Notes under the pieces: generated by a model
Seen by the model: the letters and a program-made list of their open reading frames with translations, nothing else
Databases searched by the model: none
What the model was told of the DNA's origin: nothing
Program-made: the position numbers and the translations under genes
In this document: piece by piece, positions 52,695 to 63,500 of the stretch
How positions within the stretch are numbered: position 1 is the first letter of the stretch
Layout of the letters: every line of letters begins with the position of its first letter
Assembly (NCBI RefSeq): GCF_030719035.1
Contig: NZ_CP132203.1
Location: forward strand, 6,656,501 to 6,720,500
DNA: 64,000 nt
Origin: Hahella sp. HNIBRBA332
GTDB taxonomy: Bacteria; Pseudomonadota; Gammaproteobacteria; Pseudomonadales; Oleiphilaceae
Reading direction: 5' to 3'

Positions 52695-52950
52695 GTGTTT
52701 CCTCCATATTGGGGATTTGGCGGAGGTCCACGTACTGCATGTGGGCCGGTCAAAGAAGGTACAGCCGCTACTTGAGCATAGACCTGAACCTTTTGATTTA
52801 TCAAGTTATGTCTGCTCCCGCGAGACATTCTCTAACGAGGAGTGTATTGAGTCGGTCCCGCTTTCATTAGTTTGTCTATACTTACTTGGCGCGCGCATTA
52901 ATCTGCGCCTGCAATCTGGTTATACCTCAATAGAACTCAGCAGGGAGATG
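52693..52950 (+). pseudogene. Possible truncated lasso B2 protease-like fragment
   Basis: An open frame of about 86 codons, diverging from the PqqD gene and running into the next gene. The segment EECIESVPLSLVCLYLLGAR continuing INLRLQSG resembles the transglutaminase-like B2 family around its catalytic Cys (CL..(A/S)LAL...LLrrxGI.a.LrlGv), but the His and Asp parts that should follow are absent. If real, it is a B2 remnant cut off where the next gene begins. The similarity is short and judged by eye, and the frame overlaps the start of the PqqD gene. Confidence 0.3.
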
Positions 52951-52953
52951 CCG

Positions 52954-53256
52954 ATGTTTACCCACGACCAGTTTCAATCCAACCAAGATAAAACTTTCTA
53001 CGCCACTTATGATTCCAGCCAGCCGCCTTTGGAGTTAACGTTGGTGGAAGTATCGGATAAAAAAGAACTGGGAGGCGGTTTTGAAAGCTTCTCGGTCATC
53101 TTCAAGGCGGGAAAAGACAAGGGCCTGATGCCGCAGCAAACCTGCGCGGTTAAGAACGATAACTGCGGCGCGCACGATATCTTTATCGTACCCGTCGCGG
53201 AAAAAGACGACTGCTATTTGTATGAGTCGGTGTTCAGTTACAAAGTAGGTGGTTGA
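52954..53256 (+). CDS. DUF6916-like small protein
   Basis: A 100-residue protein; AGGGAG lies 6 bases before ATG 52954 (ATG 52948 is an alternative). MFTHDQFQSNQDKTFYATYD, ELTLVEVSDKKELGGGFESF and SVIFKAGKDKGLMPQQTCAV resemble small beta-rich proteins (DUF6916) found beside collar-domain proteins. The open frame continues upstream, but that part is listed separately. It converges on the first collar-domain gene. Function unknown. Confidence 0.55.
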   Translation: MFTHDQFQSNQDKTFYATYDSSQPPLELTLVEVSDKKELGGGFESFSVIFKAGKDKGLMPQQTCAVKNDNCGAHDIFIVPVAEKDDCYLYESVFSYKVGG

Positions 53257-53328
53257 TAGCGGTTATCGAGCCTGATTTTTGGCGAGAGTTATCAAGAAGG
53301 GCGCATAGCGCCCTTATCTGGTTCGGTT

Positions 53329-53859
53329 TTAGTTTCTTGGTGGATAAATGCCGTCCAGCGCGATACAGAAAGAAAGAGTCAAAAAGGGTTGCCGGTTTTC
53401 GAGCGCACTGCTATTGCCCGTATTGGCAAGCATTTGAGGATGCATCGGCGCGAGATCGCCCAACGGAGGTTGCTTGTAATCAGGCTGAGGGTCGCCCCCT
53501 TGATAGGCGAATAGCTGGTTTTGCGGCTCAGGGGTTGTCCCATGGGAAGCAACTGCCATAAGGGCGTGTGTATGCCGGGGAATTTGTATCTCATCAAGCA
53601 CTGTGTAGGGAAGTCCTCCAAAGCTGGATAATGGGCGAGGGCTCAGACCTAAACCTGTCCCAGCGTGCAACGGGCTTCGGCATTGAAGATTAGGTAAGCC
53701 CATAGTAGTTCTTCCATCGCCTCCGTAGAGGGTTCCAATAAGAGAAAATAAAGCTGGGTTTTGATCTATAGTGTTTAATTGTCCGTCACAATACGCCCAA
53801 TTTGCAGGAGGGAAAGCAAACGAGAATATGCGGACTTCTGCGATAAATGGTTCAGACAT
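53329..53859 (-). CDS. Phage-tail-collar-domain protein (microcystin-dependent-protein-like), copy 1
   Basis: A 176-residue protein. FPPANWAYCDGQLNTIDQNP, GTLYGGDGRTTMGLPNLQCR and RHTHALMAV define the tail-collar (MdpB-like) family; the C-terminus SFCIALDGIYPPRN is shared by the group. It is closest to the copy at 54495-55025, with which it shares NQLFAYQ and GDxQPDYKQPPLGDL. The family is often chromosomal and not phage-borne; its role is unclear. No tail or capsid genes are nearby. Confidence 0.88.
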   Translation of the reverse strand: MSEPFIAEVRIFSFAFPPANWAYCDGQLNTIDQNPALFSLIGTLYGGDGRTTMGLPNLQCRSPLHAGTGLGLSPRPLSSFGGLPYTVLDEIQIPRHTHALMAVASHGTTPEPQNQLFAYQGGDPQPDYKQPPLGDLAPMHPQMLANTGNSSALENRQPFLTLSFCIALDGIYPPRN

Positions 53860-53877
53860 AGCTCCACATTCCTTTGG

Positions 53878-54417
53878 TTAATTGCGACTTGGATATGTGC
53901 CTTTGAGCGAAATTATAAAGTTCAACGCTAAATAGGGCATCATGAGGGAATGCGGGTAGGTCTGTTGATTTGAAGTCCCCCCAGCGTATCCCACGGACTC
54001 TGACGCCAGGGACGTTATATTGCCAGTCGTTGTGTAAAACGGAGCCGTGGGGTCAGTAACGCCGGTCACTTGGTTTGCGGGAAATATATCCGTAGTGACG
54101 GCGTCATTTGACGCCATAAGGGTGTGGGTGTGTCGCGGCATATTTTCCATCGTCAAAGTGACTGATTCGACGCCGACTCTGGCTCCAATAGGGTAGGGGG
54201 TTAGTCCTGGCCCTTGTCCAAAGTGCAAAGGAAGACGGCCACGCATATCCGGTAGGGCGAAAGTGGTGCGTCCATCGCCGCCATAGTAAGACCCCAGTAA
54301 GCTAAATAAAGCGGCCTGCTGCGAGGCCGCCAATACCTGCCCATCGCAAAAGCTCCAGTTATATGGCGCATAAGTAGCTGCGAAAATACGTATCTCACCT
54401 AGAAATGACTCTGCCAT
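53878..54417 (-). CDS. Phage-tail-collar-domain protein, copy 2
   Basis: A 179-residue member of the group. APYNWSFCDGQVLAASQQAA, GSYYGGDGRTTFALPDMRGR, LPLHFGQGPGLTPYPIGARV and NMPRHTHTLMASND match the collar family. It keeps the full DMRGRxPLHFGQGPG motif that copy 1 has altered, so it is probably the more ancestral type. It ends FIISLKGTYPSRN. Lies 18 bp upstream of copy 1 on the same strand. GGAGAGGAGAAAAT precedes the ATG. Confidence 0.9.
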   Translation of the reverse strand: MAESFLGEIRIFAATYAPYNWSFCDGQVLAASQQAALFSLLGSYYGGDGRTTFALPDMRGRLPLHFGQGPGLTPYPIGARVGVESVTLTMENMPRHTHTLMASNDAVTTDIFPANQVTGVTDPTAPFYTTTGNITSLASESVGYAGGTSNQQTYPHSLMMPYLALNFIISLKGTYPSRN

Positions 54418-54494
54418 TTTCTCCTCTCCTTGTCCGCTGCCGCGGTCTCTGTATCGACGTATGCGAAATATCTATGACGAAAGATGCTGAGCCT

Positions 54495-55025
54495 CTAGTT
54501 TCGCGGTGGAAAAATTCCCTCTAGGGCTATGCAGAATGAAAGACCCAAAAAAGGCTGACGATTTTCAACCATTGAACTCAGGCCTGTGTACGTCAACATT
54601 CCTGGAGACATGGCCTCTAGATCTCCAAGGGGCGGCTGTTTGTAGTCAGGTTGTGCGTCCCCGGCCTGATAGGCGAACAGCTGGTCACTGGGCTCGGGGG
54701 TTGTTCCTGCTTGTCTGGCGGCATACAGGGTATGTGTATGATAAGGTATCTGTGCTGTTGCGAGTTGAACCTCTGGCAATCCACCATAGTCTGCTAAACG
54801 GTACTGAGTAAGGCCTGGGCCTTTACCTGTTTGAAGAGGGCTGCGCCCTTGAAGATTGGGGAGCCCCATTGTCACTCTGGCGTCGCCGCCATATATATCG
54901 CCTATCAAGGCGAAAAGGGCTTGGTTTTCATCAATAGGGATGATTTGTCCATCACAAAATGACCAACTGCGGGGAGGGTAGTTGAACCCAAAAATTCTTA
55001 TTTCGGCGATGAAAGGCATTGACAT
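54495..55025 (-). CDS. Phage-tail-collar-domain protein, copy 3
   Basis: A 176-residue paralogue: YPPRSWSFCDGQIIPIDENQ, GDIYGGDARVTMGLPNLQGR, SPLQTGKGPGLTQYRLADYG and IPYHTHTLYAAR. It ends SFCIALEGIFPPRN. Near-identical middle segments shared with copy 1 (QPDYKQPPLGDL, SxxxENRQPFL) indicate a recent duplication within this array. Confidence 0.9.
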   Translation of the reverse strand: MSMPFIAEIRIFGFNYPPRSWSFCDGQIIPIDENQALFALIGDIYGGDARVTMGLPNLQGRSPLQTGKGPGLTQYRLADYGGLPEVQLATAQIPYHTHTLYAARQAGTTPEPSDQLFAYQAGDAQPDYKQPPLGDLEAMSPGMLTYTGLSSMVENRQPFLGLSFCIALEGIFPPRN

Positions 55026-55140
55026 GCTTGTGACCTCCGTTTCTGAAGACGCGCTTGGCTCAAGAGTAAAGTTTGACCGTGGGGAATATGGTCTTTACTG
55101 ATCGAGCTGGTCGATAAAGTAAGCATACTTGCAACCCTCG

Positions 55141-55665
55141 TTAGTTGCGCGGGGGAAAGTAGCCTGAAATAGCAATGCAGAAGTTTATCGCCAGTGAAGG
55201 CTGTATGTTTGGGAAGGACTTTGTATCTCCACTACTAGTACCGCCAGTCATGCCGACAGCATTAGAATTCATGGGGACAGGATTGGTGAGCGGACGGTAG
55301 ATGTCAGGAGTGGCGGCTAATATGCGCTGGTCATTGGGGCCGCCTTTATCGGCGTCTTCCGATGAGGCGTAAACTGTGTGAGTATGCCGGGGTAATGTGC
55401 TTTCAGTTAATGTTACGGTCTCAGTCCCCTCATTCTGTCCCAGGGTATATTCGTACTGGGATAACCAGCCCCGGTGTACTGGCGCTCGGCCTCTCAAGTC
55501 CGGTAAAGCGTAGGTCGTTCTGCCATCCCCTCCATAATATGTATTGATAAGGGCGAAAAGCGCTGGGTTTTGGCTGATTTGCTGGAGATCCCCACTGCAA
55601 AAAGCCCAGTCTTTGGGAGGAAAGTTAAAAGCCATCATGCTGATCTGTCCGAGATAGGGTTCCAT
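55141..55665 (-). CDS. Phage-tail-collar-domain protein, copy 4
   Basis: A 174-residue protein; ATG at 55665 has AAGGAG 6 bases upstream, so the 11 extra codons of the open frame are not used. FPPKDWAFCSGDLQQISQNP, NTYYGGDGRTTYALPDLRGR, APVHRGWLSQYEYTLGQNEG and LPRHTHTVYASSED are present. It ends NFCIAISGYFPPRN. It is the promoter-proximal gene of the array. Confidence 0.88.
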   Translation of the reverse strand: MEPYLGQISMMAFNFPPKDWAFCSGDLQQISQNPALFALINTYYGGDGRTTYALPDLRGRAPVHRGWLSQYEYTLGQNEGTETVTLTESTLPRHTHTVYASSEDADKGGPNDQRILAATPDIYRPLTNPVPMNSNAVGMTGGTSSGDTKSFPNIQPSLAINFCIAISGYFPPRN

Positions 55666-56693
55666 AAGCGGCTCCTTGTTTGATCCTTGTACGCGCATAC
55701 CTGAGGCGTGGGGCGCCGGTTAGGAAGGTATGCTGCTTGAGTACACAACAGCAAAACAGGTCCGCATGCGGAGGCGGGCCGTATACAGAAGCCTAGTAGA
55801 CCTTTTTTTGTACAGCAAGGAGGTCTCGTTTTGACCGCTGGCGATGCGTGCGCCGTGTTTGCTCCTGAAGCGATTTCAAACCGGCGTGAGCGGGCCCATT
55901 TTCCAAATCTGGCGAGGGGCCTCTTGGTAAATAAGCTGACACTATGAGGCGGGCCCTCCCTCAGAATCAGGCAATCGTCAATGATCCGCGACAGATCCTG
56001 TAGGGGGTATTCTTAATTTCCTCTACTCGTTTGCGCTTTCCCATACCTCCGTCGCAAAGGTCACCCACCTTACCGAGGGACTGTCGCTCCAAGTGGTGGT
56101 ATGTATTAAAGCAGTTCAATTTTTAGCCTTGTAAAAAAGTTCAATGAACTATACTCACTAACAACGCAGGACTGAGGACAGACAAGGAAAATGGATTGAT
56201 GTTCATAGGCAGGCGATATACAGGGGGAATATTGGTGAGTGGAGACTCAATTTATTTTGCGTTGTTATCCCTGTTATTTTATTGCTTTTTTTATTTATCC
56301 ATCCTCTCACACCGGCAGATGAGGAGAGTCAGTTGGCGAATTTCAACCAACGCTAGTGTCATCCCCTCAAGCCCTTTCCCGGCGTTACCGAAAAAGAATT
56401 CCTTTCAATTGACGAAGAGCGGAAGTCGCCCTTCGACGCCATTCGCCCTGCTCCCCCAGGATATCTGAGGGAAATGACAAGAGCTGGCGGACAACGACTC
56501 AATTTCAGCTCTGATCAATTTGAATCAGGTCACAGTTGATGGTGAATCCCATTTCCCCAAATCGGATGTTAGTCAACCACCTGTATGGAGATGAGACTAT
56601 CGATCTTGCGCGGAGCCCTTTTTCTGGTTCCCCGATAGAGTTCTTGAAGAGGCGTCGATACGAAGGAACTCGTTTCCATCGAGGTCATTACTG
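55666..56693. other. ~1 kb region with no intact gene
   Basis: Between the collar array and the sulfotransferase gene. It holds only short open stretches. One frame at 56160-56540 has protein-like text interrupted by stops: a hydrophobic segment (LNLFCVVIPVILLLFLF), then HPLTPADEESQLANFNQR, TAG, then PGVTEKEFLSIDEERKSPFD, TGA. It lacks an ATG. A 51-codon frame (56539-56694, MVNPISPNRMLVNHLYGDET) ends overlapping the sulfotransferase ATG. This could be a decayed gene; nothing is recognised. Confidence 0.4.
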
Positions 56694-57533
56694 ATGTCTG
56701 TATTTCATTTTATCTCCGGGCTTCCTCGTTCAGGCTCCACTCTGTTAGCGGGCATCCTTCGGCAGAACCCGCGTTTTCATGCGGCAATGAGTAGTCCAGT
56801 CGCTGCCCTGATGCAATCCAATCTTGAACTGATGGGGGCGGGCAGCGAGTTTTATACGTTCTTTGACGAGCACCGGCGTAAGGATATATGCCGTTCCGTC
56901 TTTAATGCCTATTACCGGCAGTATGAAGACAAGAGTGTGATCTTTGATACCAACCGTCACTGGACGGCCAGAATGCACCAGTTGGTGGAACTTTTTGACG
57001 ACTTCAAAATTATATGCTGTGTCCGCAATCCTGCCTGGATAGCGGATAGCTTTGAGTGCATTTATCGCAAGAACCCTTTCGACTATAGCAAGATGTATTC
57101 ACCCGCCACGCGTTTGACAGTGTATTCCCGCTGTGAGGCCCAAATGAGTGCGACCGGTATTGTCGGCAGTGCTTGGACCGCTCTGAAGGAAGCCTATTAT
57201 GGAGAATATTCTGAACAGCTTATCTTGATCGATTACGACATTCTCACCCAACACCCACATAAGACGCTTGAGCTCCTGTATCAGTTTATTGGAGAGCCCT
57301 GCATCGACCATGATTTCGATAATGTTGAATATGAAGAAGGCGAGTTTGACGCCAATCTGGGTGCACGTGGTTTGCACACCGTGAAGCGCAAAGTTTCTTT
57401 CAAACCCAGGCGTTCCATTTTGCCCCCCGACTTATTCAACAAATACCAGGAAATGGATTTCTGGCAGGACACCAAGGGAACGGCGGCACACATGATTGTC
57501 CCCAGGAAAGCGGCTCCAAGCAAAGGGGATTGA
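56694..57533 (+). CDS. Sulfotransferase family protein (second)
   Basis: A 279-residue protein. HFISGLPRSGSTLLAGILRQ is the PAPS 5'-phosphosulfate loop, and IICCVRNPAWIADSFECIYR is the 3'-phosphate-binding segment; a ~50-residue C-terminal tail is basic. It is different from the sulfotransferase at 42791. Its stop lies 9 bp before the giant adhesin gene, so the two are almost certainly co-transcribed. It may sulfate the adhesin or a surface glycan; inference from linkage only. Confidence 0.82.
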   Translation: MSVFHFISGLPRSGSTLLAGILRQNPRFHAAMSSPVAALMQSNLELMGAGSEFYTFFDEHRRKDICRSVFNAYYRQYEDKSVIFDTNRHWTARMHQLVELFDDFKIICCVRNPAWIADSFECIYRKNPFDYSKMYSPATRLTVYSRCEAQMSATGIVGSAWTALKEAYYGEYSEQLILIDYDILTQHPHKTLELLYQFIGEPCIDHDFDNVEYEEGEFDANLGARGLHTVKRKVSFKPRRSILPPDLFNKYQEMDFWQDTKGTAAHMIVPRKAAPSKGD

Positions 57534-57542
57534 GGTAATGCT

Positions 57543-60500
57543 ATGAATAACAGTGTGTTCAACGGGCTGTTAACTTTTTTGTTACCCATGAGCGCAATGG
57601 CCGGTGTGGGATACGGAGGCAATTACCTTCGTTCTGCCGGCTATGGTGGTTATGGAAAACCCCGTTCGGTATTGATGAACGAATTGGGGCGTTATCCGTC
57701 TGAGGGAATTGTTAAATCAAAGTCTCAGCATGAAACCTCAACAGAGGCTGTGGATCTGGAATTGTTCCAGGGACAAAGCGTGAATGAGCTGGTTATTCTC
57801 GACAGTGCGGTAAAGGACAGGAGTGCGCTCTACAAGGGCCTGAAGCCCGGTGTCCAGATTGTTGAGATTGACACCGGTGAATCCGGTCTGGAGCAATTGA
57901 AAAAGGCGTTAGCGCAATATTCTGATCTGGCGGCGGTTCATATTGTCTCCCATGCCAGTGACGGGCAGGTGATGCTGGGCCACGACGTTCTGACCGCCGA
58001 AAAACTCCATGATGAAATTACCCTGTTTAATACGTTGAACAATTCCATACGGGAGGGAGGGGACCTTTTATTTTATGGCTGTAATCTTGCCAGTGGAGAG
58101 AAAGGCGAAGCCCTGCTTGAACTCATTTCCGGCAATACCCATGTGGATGTGGCCGCTTCCAACGACTTAACCGGGGCTGAGAATCTGGGGGGGGATTGGG
58201 AACTGGAAATTCAGCGCGGACACATTGAAACTGAGCAACCGTTCAGTGACATTGCGCTTAAGGATTTTTCATCCACCCTGGCGCCACAGCAGTATGTCAC
58301 GAGTGATTTTTGTTCAAGCTCTTGTTTCAACTCAAAACCTTCGCATACATCAACAGATGGCGATCTTATTTTTACTGGTGAGGCGAGTGGTTCAGCTGAA
58401 AACGTATATGCCTATAGTGCTGGCCGCCCTGAGGGTGGTTTTTATTTGTCCTACCAGACAGGTTCAGGTAACGATGGTGACACCTCGGGCGCTCTGATTT
58501 TTACCGCTGACAACGTTGATGTTTATTCTTTTGAGTTGACTGCACTGGTCTATACCGCAGATAGCGGTAATAGCTGCAGCGGTGGGTCTATTGTCGGTTA
58601 CAAGGCTGGCGGCGGAACTGTTACAGACACTATAACCTGGAGCGGGTCTACGAACTCTGCAACATTAACCAACCTTAGCGGAGTCCAAATTACCCACTTT
58701 AAAGTAAATGGCAGTGGATGTAGCCCTGCCGTATACGAGGTAATGGGAGTCAAGTCGTTTACGGTTGACAACAAGCAAGCACCGAACACCGCACCCTCAA
58801 TATCCAACCTGACTGGAGACAGTGTCGCCTGGGCTGGCGTAGGCAGCACCGTAACTCTGGATTCCGGTGGTGATGCGACCGTCAGTGATACTGAACTGGA
58901 TGCCTTAAACGGTGGCAATGGTGATTACTCCGGCGGATCGTTGACAGTCCAACGCCCCAGTGCCGTTACCAGTGATGTCTTTGGGTTTGACATTTCAGGC
59001 GCGTTATTCACCGTCAGTGGGAGTAACCTGCTGAGCGACGGGCAGACCTTCGCCAGCTTCACCAATACCAATGGCACACTGACGATCAGTTTCAACAGTG
59101 CCAGTACCGCCGCGACTACAGCCTTAGTGCAGGACGTTGCTCGGCACATCACCTATCGCAGTGACACACCGGCAGGGGATGCCACGGTTCGTTTTACATT
59201 GAGTGACGGGACAAGTACAGATACGGCTGATGTCACCGTCACCTCTGATACCATCTACATTACCAATACCACTGACACCGCCAGTATCGATGCCACTGAT
59301 GGTGTGAGTTTCAGTGAGGCCATTGCCATCGCGGCAGCGGACGGCTCTGGTACTCAGACTTTAATCGTCGACAGTAGCCTCGCGGGACAAACAGTATCAG
59401 CTAGTTCTGCTTCGAGCTTGAGTGAAAGCCTGACTCTGGATCTGGGTGAGGCGACAGGTATGACATTGTCCGGCGGCAGCCTGTCGTTGGGTGGTGGTGT
59501 GACGTTGACACTGGATAACGATACGGGCGATACCGCCAGTATCAGTACAGCATTTGGCGGAACCGGAGCGCTCACTAAAACCGGCGACGGTACGGTGACC
59601 CTGTCGGGCACGCAGACCTACAGCGGCGTTACCACCTTTACCGGTGGCGCCATCAGCGTTGCAGGCGACAGCAATCTGGGCTCGGGTCAGTTGGTCATGA
59701 ATGGTGGCGCCCTGGTCGTCACCTCCTCAGGTACGATCGACAACTCCATAAACCTGGCGGCCGACAGCACCATCAGCCACGCGAACAATTTGACCTTGTC
59801 GGGAATGTTGTCCGGCACCGCCAACCTGAGTAAAGCCGGCGCCGGGCAAATGAGTCCCACCAACAGTAACAACGAGGCCGGGTCCAGTGGGGGCATCACC
59901 ATTACGGAAGGCAAATTCTATATCAGTGATGACAACTTCCTGCCGTCCGGCACCATCACCCTGAACGGTGGTTCCTTCCTGGCCAGTGGCTCCAGCGGTC
60001 AGTCGGATACGGTAGACAACGACTTTGTCGTTGGCGCGGCCGGTGGCACCTTCCACATCTATGGCGGAGGCGGCAACTATACGCTGACGGTCTCAGGGGC
60101 GATTTCCGGCAGTGGCGATCTGGAGAAGATCACCACCGCGGCCTTGGTCCTGAGCGGCGCCAATACCTATAGCGGTAACTTCACCATCTCCAGTGGTAAC
60201 GTCTCCATTACCAACGGTTCCAACCTGGGCACCGGCACCGTCAATCTGAGTGGCGGCAAGCTGACGGTGACCGGCTCCGACGTGACCATCAGCAACAACC
60301 TGGTCGCTTCCAGCGGCACGTTCAGCAACGCCAACAACGTCACCTGGTCCGGGGTGGTCAGTGGTTCCGGTGGGCTGACCAAGAACGGGGCGGGCACCCT
60401 CACCTTATCGGGCAGTCAAACCCATTCGGGTACGACCAACATCACCGCCGGTGTTGTGAGCATCTCGGATGACACCAACATCGGCTCGGGCGCCATCACC

Positions 60501-63500
60501 CTCAACGGAGGTGGCCTCACGGTGACTGGCACCGGCACAATCGATAACGCCATCAGCATAGGGTCCAGCAACGGCGCCATTACCAACGCCAACGCAGTCA
60601 CGCTCTCCGGGGTGATGAGCGGTACCGGAAGCCCCACCAAAGCCGGCGCGGGTACTTTGACCTTGTCCGCCACCAACACCAATACCGGCTTGCTCAACGT
60701 ATCGGCGGGTAGTGTGGCTGTCAGTGGTACAGTTTCCAGCCTGGTCACGGTTTCCAGCGGGGCGACCCTGGAGGGGCCCGGTGTCTTCTCCAGTCTGGTG
60801 GTCGTCAACTCCGGCGGTACGATTCAACTTGGCTCTTCGCCCGGGACGATGACGCTTGAGTCTGGTTTAACTCTCAACTCTGGCGGAACCCTGGTCGCCC
60901 GTATTAACGGCGCCACCGCAGGCGCGACATACGATCAATATGATGTCAGCGGCACGGTCACACTAGGGGGGACTCTCAGTGTTATCGGTACCCATAGCGG
61001 CAGTGGCGGCGACAGTTTTGTCATTATCAACAACGATGCCAGCGATTCCGTCAGCAGCACCTTTAATGGTTTGTCGGAAGGGGATGCTACGACCACGCTG
61101 AATGGCAAGCCCCTGACCGTCAGTTATGTCGGAAGCACCGGCAATGATGTGACCCTGAGTATTGTGCCGCCGACGATCACCGCTGGAAACATCAGCATTT
61201 CGGGAGCTTCCGGTACTGGCGGCGCCTATATCATTGGCGACACCGTGACCGCGACTTGGAATGATACCGGGGCCGGTGACAATAACGGCGATATCACCAG
61301 TGTCACGGTTGATTTCTCAGAATTTGGTGGTGGTTCAACGGTAGCTGCGAGCAACTCCAGCAATACCTGGACGGCAACCTATACCCTGGTATCCGGTTCG
61401 GTCGACAATACCAACCGAAATGTATCCGTAACCGCAACGGATACGGACGGCGTCAGCGGTACTACGGCTGACACAACCAACGCCACAGTGGACAATATTG
61501 CACCGACCATCAGTGACAGCAGTTTAAGTATCTCTGGTAGTTCGGGAACAAGCGGTACCTATATTATCGGTGATACCGTGACCGCCACCTGGAATGATAC
61601 TTCGGGAGGGGATAACAACACCGATACCATTTCCGGTGTCACCGTAGACTTCTCGGCCTTCGGTGGAGGCGCGTCGGTTGCGGCCAGTAATTCGAGTGAC
61701 ACCTGGACGGCTACCTATACCATTACATCCGGGGCGATTGACAGCAGTAACCTGAACGTGAGCGCTACCGCAACGGATAATGCCGGTAACACTAATCTCG
61801 CCAATGATTCGACCAATGCCACTGTGGATAACCAGGCTCCCACAGTGACCGATGCCAATATCAGCATTTCCGGCGCATCAGGCGGCGGTGGTGCGTATAT
61901 TATCGGTGATACGGTCACCGCCACCTGGAACAACACTGGCGGAGGCGACAATAACAGTGACACTATCTCCGGCGTGACGGTGAATTTCTCCTCCTTCGGT
62001 GGAGGCAGTGCAGTGGCTGCGAGCAACTCCAGCGATACCTGGACGGCGACCTACACGATTACAGCAGGTTCTATCCAGGCCTCCAATCTCAATGTATCCG
62101 TCACGGCAACGGATAATGGTGGTAATGCCGCCACAACTTCCGACGGAACGAATGCCACTGTGGATAATCAGGCTCCGAGTGGCCACAGCGTCAGTTTTGA
62201 TGATTCCACTATAAACAATACGGAAGCTTCCAGTCAGAGCTTCACTTTTGCCGGTGGCGAAGTGGGGGCCAGTTACAGCTATAGCATCAGCAGTTCTGGT
62301 GGTGGAACCAATGTGACGGGATCAGGGACTCTAGCCTCGGCGACGGATCAGGTTACTGGACTGAACCTCTCTGGTTTGGGGGACGGCACGCTGACTCTGT
62401 CTGTGGTGGTGACGGACACGGCCGGCAACGCCGCTACGGCGGTCACTCATACCGCAACGCTAGATACTGCCGCCCCCAGCGGCCATAGCGTCAGTTTCGA
62501 CGACGCCACGATTAACAGCACGGAGGCGTCCAGTCAGAGTTTCACCTTTGCTGGTGGGGAAGTCGGCGCCAGCTACAGCTATACCGTGAGCAGTTCCGGC
62601 GGTGGAACCAATGTGACGGGATCGGGAACTCTAGCCTCGACGACGGATCAGGTTACTGGATTGAACTTCTCTGGTTTGGGTGACGGCACGCTGACTCTGT
62701 CTGTGGTGGTGACGGACACGGCCGGCAACGCCGCTACGGCAGTCACTCATACCGCAACGCTAGATACTGCCGCCCCCAGCGGCCATAGCGTCAGTTTCGA
62801 CGACGCCACGATTAACAGTACGGAGGCGTCCAGTCAGAGTTTCACCTTTGCTGGGGGAGAAGTCGGCGCCAGCTACAGCTATACCGTGAGCAGTTCCGGC
62901 GGGGGAACCAATGTCACGGGCTCCGGTACGTTGGCGACGGCGACGGACAAAGTTACCAGCATAGATCTTTCTGGCCTGGGCGATGGAACCCTGACCCTGT
63001 CTGTGGTGGTGACGGATACCGCTGGGAATGCGGCGACAGCGATCACGGATACTGCGACGCTGGATGCATCCGCGCCCAGCGGTCATAGCGTCAGCTTCGA
63101 CGACGCCACGATCAATAGCGCTGAAGCCAGTAGCCAGAGTTTCACTTTTGCTGGCGGCGAGGTCGGCGCGGATTACAGCTACACCATCAGTAGTTCCGGT
63201 GGCGGAACTAATGTCACGGGTTCTGGTACGTTGGCGACGGCGACGGACAAAGTTACCGGCATAGATCTTTCCGGCCTGGGCGATGGAACTCTGACTCTGT
63301 CTGTGGTGGTGACGGATACCTCCGGTAATGCGGCGACAGCGGTTACGGATACCGCGACGCTGGATGCAACTGCGCCCAGCGGGCAAAGCGTCAGCTTCGA
63401 CGACGCTACGATCAATGGCTCTGAAGCCAGTAGCCAGAGTTTCACCTTTGCTGGCGGCGAGGTCGGCGCGGATTACAGCTACACCATCAGTAGTTCCGGT

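Noticed and set aside
53329..55665. Prophage, based on phage tail collar domains
   Set aside because: No integrase, terminase, capsid, portal, tail-tube or lysis genes and no att-like repeats were seen. Collar-domain proteins of this type are commonly chromosomal.
58598..63445. Several minus-strand open frames of 75-208 codons opposite the adhesin
   Set aside because: They mirror the Thr/Ser/Gly-rich repeats (reading as Val/Pro/Leu- or Arg-rich text) and have no independent start signals or family motifs.
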